NCBI GenBank assembly: GCA_027596945.1
Contig: JADGJH010000264.1
Coordinates: forward strand, 1-15,883
Origin: Physocladia obscura
Taxonomy: Eukaryota; Chytridiomycota; Chytridiomycetes; Chytridiales; Chytriomycetaceae
DNA length: 15,883 nucleotides
Direction: 5' to 3'
Both the position numbers and the translations under genes were made by a program. A model generated the notes under the pieces. The model was not told the origin of the DNA, did not search any database, and worked only from the letters and a program-made list of their open reading frames with translations. Position 1 is the first letter of the stretch, and each line of letters begins with the position of its first letter. Of the stretch, positions 10,598 through 15,883 are shown piece after piece.

Positions 10598-10954
10598 ATG
10601 CAATACTACCAAAGAAACTTGAAGGAGCAATTTGTCATCAAGTTGCAAACGAGTCATAAGATTTGTAAATCAGACTCAGCAAAATTCAATTTGTTGAAGG
10701 AATACTGTCAATTGGAAGCAATATTAATGCAGCTCTTGTTTAATGATCAGTGTTTCAATGTCAATCTCACTTAAACTGGCAAAATGTCCCTCTTACAAGG
10801 CTTGTACCCACTTCAGTTACTACCAATGCAAAAACCCACATAAAACTCTCCAGTAAGTCTTTAAAAATTTTCTGGTTTAATTTATCACTCTTTGTTTTTA
10901 GGATAACATATTTGCGTAATATAGCGCAATGCTGCCTCAATCCTGTCGTTTTAT
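10598..10954 (+). CDS. Possible small spliced gene, unknown function
   Basis: From the ATG at 10598 an open frame of 58 codons runs to 10774 (MQYYQRNLKEQF at the start), mostly helical in character. Downstream is a textbook intron, 10853-10901, with gtaagt at the donor and tttttag at the acceptor. One phase-consistent model is exons 10598-10759, 10800-10852 and 10902-10954, ending at the TAA at 10952-10954 and giving a Cys-rich C-terminal part (CTHFSYYQC, QCC). The first intron of that model would be only 40 nt with a weak donor. I do not recognise the product. It is divergent from the PDI gene across a 227-nt spacer, which favours a real transcript. It could equally be chance or an element relic. 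Confidence 0.3.
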
Positions 10955-12176
10955 AAGCTTCATCAAACCAAACAGATCAACCTAGAACTTTCAAAGAACA
11001 TAGATTCCAGATCCAAGAAAAACAGCCTATTATTTATTTTACAAACTTTTTGAGGTGCAAAGTTTAAGATTTACAGCAAAAACTTCCAACACCTACTCAA
11101 AAAAATGCCAAGTGGATCAAGAGGTGTGGATCATATCTCCCAACCAACAGGAAAATCAGATAATCACCTTGTGACAGCATTCTCGTCAAAATTCAGGGAG
11201 TCTTACTGCTTAAGTTTAGAGTTAAAACAGACTAAAAAAAAAGTGGGATAATCAACTGTCAGCAAATTTTTTCAAGTGTATATGGGACTTATTTTTGGTG
11301 TTGCACACAGTGTATTACTTACATTTGTTGTATCTGCTGTGTATCTATTTCCTAATTTATTTTGTTTTATGTTGTTTTGACAGATGGGAAAAGAAAAAGA
11401 AAAATACATCATAGTAGTAGCAGTTTACTGTGGCAGCAGTACAGGCAACAATAGGTGATAATAATTATGACTATGAGAGTACTTTATAGACATGTCTACA
11501 GGCACTTTTGCTCAGAATACTCAGTGTTTTATATTTTCTTTCACAATGGTCAAATGGTTGGATTGTTAGATGGTTAAACAGTCAGTTACAGTAAATTGAT
11601 GGTCAAATATTAATGTTGTTTTTGATGACCCGAATGGTGATTTGAAATTTTTTTTCAGTGGTAAAACACCTCTACCGACTTTCATTTTCAACTCAATGCT
11701 ACTACCAAACTTATTTACTTACTTTTGATAAGATGTCACAACATATCAACACTGTCAATGGAATAATCATGTCACTTTTGAGCAAAAAAACAGCAAATAA
11801 TAAGATCTGAAGGCTATGTCAACTTTGGAATTATCAAATTGAAAGATTGAAGAGGGTTAAATATTCTGCATTTATTAAGATAGCTTTTAATTTGTTTTAA
11901 AATCTGTTGAATCCTGTGCCTGGAGATTCCATTCAAATTGTTTCCATGGCGTTTGTAATAATTTTAATCAAATACCTGTTTATTTTCTGAAAATAGAAGA
12001 ATAATACTCCATGCTTGTATCTCATGTAAACTACTCTTATTTTAATTTAAGTTTATGATCTGAATTTGTGAGAAAAGTTGGAAGTTAAATTTTCTCCATT
12101 TCTGTCACATTATTTCTTGGTCATACCCCTGACAAATAAACAATCTTCTTCCAGCTGCACAAATATAAGTAGTTTT
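10955..12176. other. AT-rich region without recognisable genes
   Basis: This stretch of about 1.2 kb contains only short open frames broken by many stops on both strands. No tRNA, rRNA or tandem array was seen. By its composition and its neighbours (a repeat copy at 12177 and a transposon-like relic at 12698) it is probably decayed mobile-element or unconstrained intergenic DNA. Confidence 0.5.
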
Positions 12177-12240
12177 ACATTTCATATAGTGCATTCAGTT
12201 TGTATATCTAAATACAATCTCATTATATTTAACAAAATCA
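12177..12240 (+). repeat. Dispersed repeat, copy 2
   Basis: Matches 17-80 over 64 nt with five substitutions and the same orientation. Immediately to the right (12241-12356) an open frame reads SWQNPAQPVPQKPWHV, which looks like real peptide rather than random AT-rich translation. This supports the view that the repeat belongs to a mobile element with coding capacity. Confidence 0.85.
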
Positions 12241-12697
12241 CAACAAGTTGGCAAAATCCTGCACAACCTGTTCCTCAGAAACCATGGCATGTTGCTTCTG
12301 ATGCAGATATAAATAGAATTCAAGAATGTTTAATACTTTGGTCAGACAGCATAATCTAGAAATTGGATGTTGTTGTGCCATCAGTTTTTTTTGGGAACAG
12401 CTGTAATGCAGATTTTTGTGTGCAGTGCATAATAATGAAAATAAAAACACTTGTCTACTAGAAAGTTAATGGGTTCAATACTCCTACTTTCTCAAAGTCA
12501 AGAAGATATTTGTAACAGTCATATAAAATTAAAATTTGTTTACTTAATCCAAAATCTCTAAATATGCTGTTCAAGAAGAATTGAAGCAGCATCTTGATGT
12601 ATTTCAAGAAAAAAAAAAATTCTTCAGAAATACTGATTTTTGAAACATTAAATTTTGTCAAAGATTCTGAAAATGTTGATAAAAATTCAGCTACAAT

Positions 12698-13293
12698 ATG
12701 AAGATTTTGGTAGAAGTTTGGCTATGCTATTTTACAGTTTTAAAAAACTATTTTGAGAACAAATTGATCATTCAGTGTCACAGATTTGACATTTGGCATC
12801 AATTGTATTTTCTTGAATGTAGGCAAGAAAAGGATTGTAATGTTGCAATTGAATTATCTGTTGAAAAATCAAATTATTTGGATATTTTTTTTGTTTGTTT
12901 TGAAAGATTGTGTGGGTTAAATAAGAACTGGACAATGAAGTTTGCATGTGCTTCATTGCTCTTATTTTATATAAAGGTCATTTTACTCTATTTGCTACCT
13001 AGACATTCACACATGCAAGCAGATGGAGCAGTGGCTTGGATGAAAATTCATTGTCAAAATATTTATCACCTGTCAGGATTTGCTGATTATGCCAACAGTA
13101 TTCATTCAGTCTCTTCTATGTTTCTTGATCATCAAGATAACAACTGGCCATTTTATAAATACTGGAATGAGCTACTTGACAAGCACTTTGAAATATGGCT
13201 TCTGGATTAACAGATACATACTTTTTTGAATTTGAGAATTGGTCAGTACTATGTTGTTTTGCAGCAACTAGCAATAGTCCAAAGAGAGCATAA
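12698..13293 (+). pseudogene. Decayed transposon-like ORF (resembles DUF7869-type element proteins)
   Basis: The open frame 12698-13210 encodes 170 residues including LNKNWTMKFAC and LPRHSHMQADGAV. These resemble the QNKNW and GHSHMQ-D motifs I associate with RNase-H-fold DUF7869 proteins of eukaryotic mobile elements. It ends at a TAA at 13208-13210, but from about 13195 a second frame continues the peptide as SGLTDTYFFEFENW and runs to a stop at 13291-13293, which indicates a frameshift. The expected acidic residue before LNKN (usually a DNC-type motif) appears lost. Family assignment is from memory of motifs and is tentative; the decayed, non-functional state is better supported. Confidence 0.45.
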
Positions 13294-13707
13294 CTTTGTT
13301 TATTTTTTAATATTTTTAATATTTAATTTTCATTTTTTCATTTTTTTTTTCTAGAAAAAAACCTTACAAATGGCCTTGCTTGGTATCTTAAAAACAAAAC
13401 GTCAAAATTTCAAATTCAAAATTGACAATGAGATGAATTAATAATTGTTCGCTTTGAAGAGAAAATTTTTGTGTACCGAAATACTTTATTCATTGTTATA
13501 TTATTATGCTTCCACATAAATATTCCGGAATAAAAAATACATTACAAAAAGAAAGATCAATAGAGTTTATTGCCGAAATAAAAAGATTCGTGGCAAGTGC
13601 TGGTGTTTGTGGGAGACACCGCACTTCATTTCTTTTGAGAAAATTGGTGATTGTGTGTGTAATCAAAGAATCTGTTTGAAATCCTACGCAAATAGGAACG
13701 AGAGAAC
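13294..13707. other. Intergenic region upstream of the aldo-keto reductase gene
   Basis: T-rich and AT-rich on the left (13300-13350), with no gene visible on either strand. The right part (about 13500-13707) should hold the promoter and 5' leader of the reductase gene. No canonical TATA or other named element was evident. Confidence 0.5.
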
Positions 13708-14924
13708 ATGGCAGCAGTAACCGGTCTACCAGTTAAGGGATTCAAGCCGCATGTGATTTTAGGCACAATGACATTTGGGGTTGGTTTAAATCTTTTTAGT
13801 TGGTCAGTTTTGTTATTTATATTGTTCACTTCCGATCGAATTGCGTTACACCTTCAACAGGTTGGAGTAGGCGGCCGCATCAGCGACTTGGCCACCGTTC
13901 AAAAAATTCTTAATGTTTTCAAGGCGCATGGACATTTCGAACTTGATACTGCCCGCATGTACTGCGAGGGCAACACCGAAGAAACACTCTCCAAGCTGGA
14001 TGTTCAGACAGCCCAGGGGTTTGTTTGCCTTGCCCCAATTTGCTTAAAAACTAAAACTAACAATACTTGCAGCTTTGCTGTTCACACCAAAGCTTATCCG
14101 TTCACGCCAGGTGATCACTTGCCTGAGCGCCTCACTGCCATGTTTGACAGGTCTCTTTCTGCTCTGAATACGAAACGCGTCGAAGTGTTCTATTTGCATG
14201 CGCCAGACCACACTGTGCCTTTTGTTGACACTCTTGTAGCTGTCAACGAATTGTACAAGCAGGGACGCTTTGTCGAATTCGGCCTCTCGAATTACGCTGC
14301 CTGGGAAGTGATGCAAATTGACGCAATCTGTGTTGCGAAAGGTTATGTGCGGCCAACAATTTACCAGGGAATGTACAACGCCCTTACTCGCGATGTTGAG
14401 CCAGAACTCTTGCCATGTTTACGTGCTCTTGGTATCCGCTTCTACGCGTACAACCCGCTGTGTGGTGGACTTCTTAGTGGTTTTCATAAATTTGACGAAG
14501 ACGTTGAAGGGACTGGCGCCAGGTTTGCTATTTTAGCTATCTATTTCCAAGTTTAATTAACTTATCCTTATTTTATTTTATTTATGTTACGGGTTGAAGA
14601 TTCGATCCAAAAACGTCTCAGGGTGCGCGATACCGTGGCCGGTACTGGAATAACACATATTTTACTGCAGTTGAACTTGTTAAACGCGCTATTGCCAACC
14701 ACGATGGTCTCACCTTGATTTCTGCCAGCCACCGTTGGATGTTCCACCATAGCAAAATTGACCAGTCCAAGGGTGATGGTGTTATCATTGGCGTTAGCAG
14801 TGTTGCTCATGCTGAGCAAAATTTGACTGATTGTGAGGGTGGTCCATTACCTGCTGATGTTGTTAGTGCTTTTGATGAAGCTTATAACCTTACCAAAACT
14901 CTGCAACCAAATTATTTCCGTTGA
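13708..14924 (+). CDS. Aldo-keto reductase, AKR7 (aflatoxin aldehyde reductase-like) family
   Basis: Exons 13708-13779, 13861-14018, 14073-14522 and 14600-14924 join into 334 residues, close to the 330-360 of AKR7 enzymes. These NADPH-dependent cytosolic reductases convert aldehydes such as succinic semialdehyde or toxic dialdehydes to alcohols. The catalytic tetrad is complete: D53 and Y58 in DTARMY, K83 in HTKAYP, and H119 in YLHAPDH. Family signatures VEFGLSNYAAWEV, YQGMYNALTR, FYAYNPLCGGLL, RYRGRYW and the C-terminal PNYFR match AKR7 closely. The start ATG gives the short N-terminus and LGTMTFG strand expected. Introns 1 (81 nt) and 2 (54 nt) are multiples of three without in-frame stops, so the frame stays open from 13708 into intron 3. 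Substrate preference cannot be read from sequence. Confidence 0.93.
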
Positions 14925-15025
14925 ATTCTGTTGCGATTTTGCGCTCTTCAAAAAATAATAACAAGCAAATCTTTTCTCTTTTCTTTTTTTTTTTAAACGA
15001 AGACTTTGAATGTGCGCAGTACTCA

Positions 15026-15031
15026 AATAAA
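15026..15031 (+). terminator. Probable polyadenylation signal AATAAA of the aldo-keto reductase gene
   Basis: AATAAA occurs about 100 nt after the stop codon at 14924, after a T-rich tract at 14985-14995. It is the first canonical signal downstream of the gene. Confidence 0.45.
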
Positions 15032-15160
15032 CATGGCCAGAAACCTGTTTCCCCCGCGAAAACCAGCTTTCTCCCAACTGTAATTCTTATTCTTCATGTT
15101 CAATTAAATTCCAAAGAAATATTACTATTTTTTATTCTATTTTATCGAAATTGAATTTAC

Positions 15161-15193
15161 CATTTTTATTTATTTATTTATTTATTTATTTTA
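15161..15193. repeat. (ATTT)n microsatellite
   Basis: About seven tandem copies of the 4-nt unit ATTT, slightly irregular at the edges. It separates the reductase 3' region from the decayed sequence to its right. Confidence 0.85.
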
Positions 15194-15197
15194 TGAA

Positions 15198-15883
15198 TCG
15201 TTCATCAGTTTCCTCCATACTGATGAGCATGATATTAGCAAAAAGAATATAGAATTAACTCTTGCCAGAGAGGGTATCAAATTATTGCTTTAGCTTCGAA
15301 CAAAGACAAAAAGAGACTCTTCAAAATCTGTAAAGATCTTGTTGAAGTAAGAATTGATTCAAGCTGTATTGAAGAGTGAATTCTTTATTGATGTAACAAC
15401 ACTTGAATTGTACAGTAAAATAACAATAAACTTACCTGTTACATCAGAAACTTTGTATCGATACAAGTCAGATAGTTTTATATGTGGATGAAAATCCTTA
15501 CCGCGTGCAATCATAAGCCCATATTGCAACATATCTTCATGAGGCTGATTGCACCTTAAATTCGTTGAATTTGTTCAAATGTGAGCTGTTTTTCATTGAT
15601 AACTTTTGTCACTTATGCGAGGATCTGGCATTGTTCTTAACAATGCGAAATTTCCTTCTAATAATTTTTGTCGCTCTGCAATCTTGGATCAAACACTTAC
15701 GAGAACCTGCTTGTCAATCTCATTAATTTCTGTCAGAATTTTTTGCAGCTTATTTAAAAGTTGAACTTGCCATACTCGTTTTCTTAGAGGTCTATTTAAA
15801 ATCTCGCAGATATATATTAATATATCTGGTAAATGAGGAACAAATTGTTTCCAGCTTGTTTTTTGTTTTTGTTATTGTTATTG
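15198..15883 (-). pseudogene. Decayed minus-strand coding relic, partial, unknown family
   Basis: Reading the minus strand from the window edge, an open frame includes SWKQFVPHLPDI and NRPLRKRVWQVQLLNKL. An in-frame TGA follows, and the same frame continues as SKIAERQKLLEGNFALLRT. After a frameshift near 15600 other frames give EKQLTFEQIQRI and NQPHEDMLQYGLMIARG, then LYRYKVSDVTG and further peptide with two in-frame stops down to about 15200. The composition is protein-like (charged, helical) and unlike random AT-rich DNA, so this looks like an old coding sequence, probably of a mobile element. I do not recognise the family. Part may lie beyond the window edge. Confidence 0.4.

Noticed and set aside
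15676..15700. 25-nt intron (gtaagt ... gcag) on the minus strand
   Set aside because: It is too short for a spliceosomal intron. Reading straight through gives the same downstream frame with one stop codon, so nonsense decay is the simpler explanation.
15806..15830. AT palindrome around TATATTAATATA
   Set aside because: It is imperfect and made of simple AT alternation expected in such AT-rich sequence.
1..15883. tRNA, rRNA, CRISPR or bacterial operon signals
   Set aside because: None seen; the genes are intron-containing and eukaryotic.

Overview
The window is nuclear DNA of a eukaryote with small genomes-style gene packing in some parts and AT-rich, decayed DNA in others. Four protein genes can be assembled exon by exon. 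All 19 introns are GT-AG, most are 47-116 nt, with T-rich 3' ends and CTAAC/CTGAC-like branch sites. The ER retention signal HDEL, the short introns, a cellular-type RNA-dependent RNA polymerase and the gene families present best fit an early-diverging fungus (chytrid or zygomycete-type lineage). That placement is inference; another protist is not excluded.

Layout. 1-777: AT-rich DNA with a dispersed repeat (17-80) and no gene I can support. 778-1956 (+): cytosolic 5'-nucleotidase III family, five exons, intact active site. 1992-8285 (+): starting only 35 nt after that stop, a nine-exon gene for a predicted 1919-residue protein that joins an N-terminal C3HC4 RING finger, a complete cellular RdRP with the DLDGD catalytic motif, and a complete SF2 DExH helicase (DEVH box, HA2-like and OB-like C-terminus). 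8507-10370 (-): protein disulfide isomerase, five exons, signal peptide, two CGHC active sites, HDEL. It is convergent with the RdRP gene. 10371-10597: short divergent promoter region with a perfect inverted pair of CCAAT boxes. 10598-10954 (+): doubtful small spliced gene. 10955-13707: AT-rich region with a second copy of the dispersed repeat (12177-12240) and a frameshifted transposon-like coding relic (12698-13293). 13708-14924 (+): AKR7-type aldo-keto reductase, four exons. 14925-15883: AT-rich, an (ATTT)n microsatellite and a decayed minus-strand coding relic.

The main result is the RING-RdRP-helicase gene. In known RNA-silencing systems an RdRP makes double-stranded RNA together with a separately encoded helicase. 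Here both activities, plus a likely ubiquitin-ligase module, appear to sit on one polypeptide. I know of Dicer-type helicase-RdRP fusions in Dictyostelium, with the helicase N-terminal, but not of a DEAH-type helicase C-terminal to the RdRP, nor of a RING on such a protein. The other genes are ordinary housekeeping or metabolic genes with no clear functional link to it.
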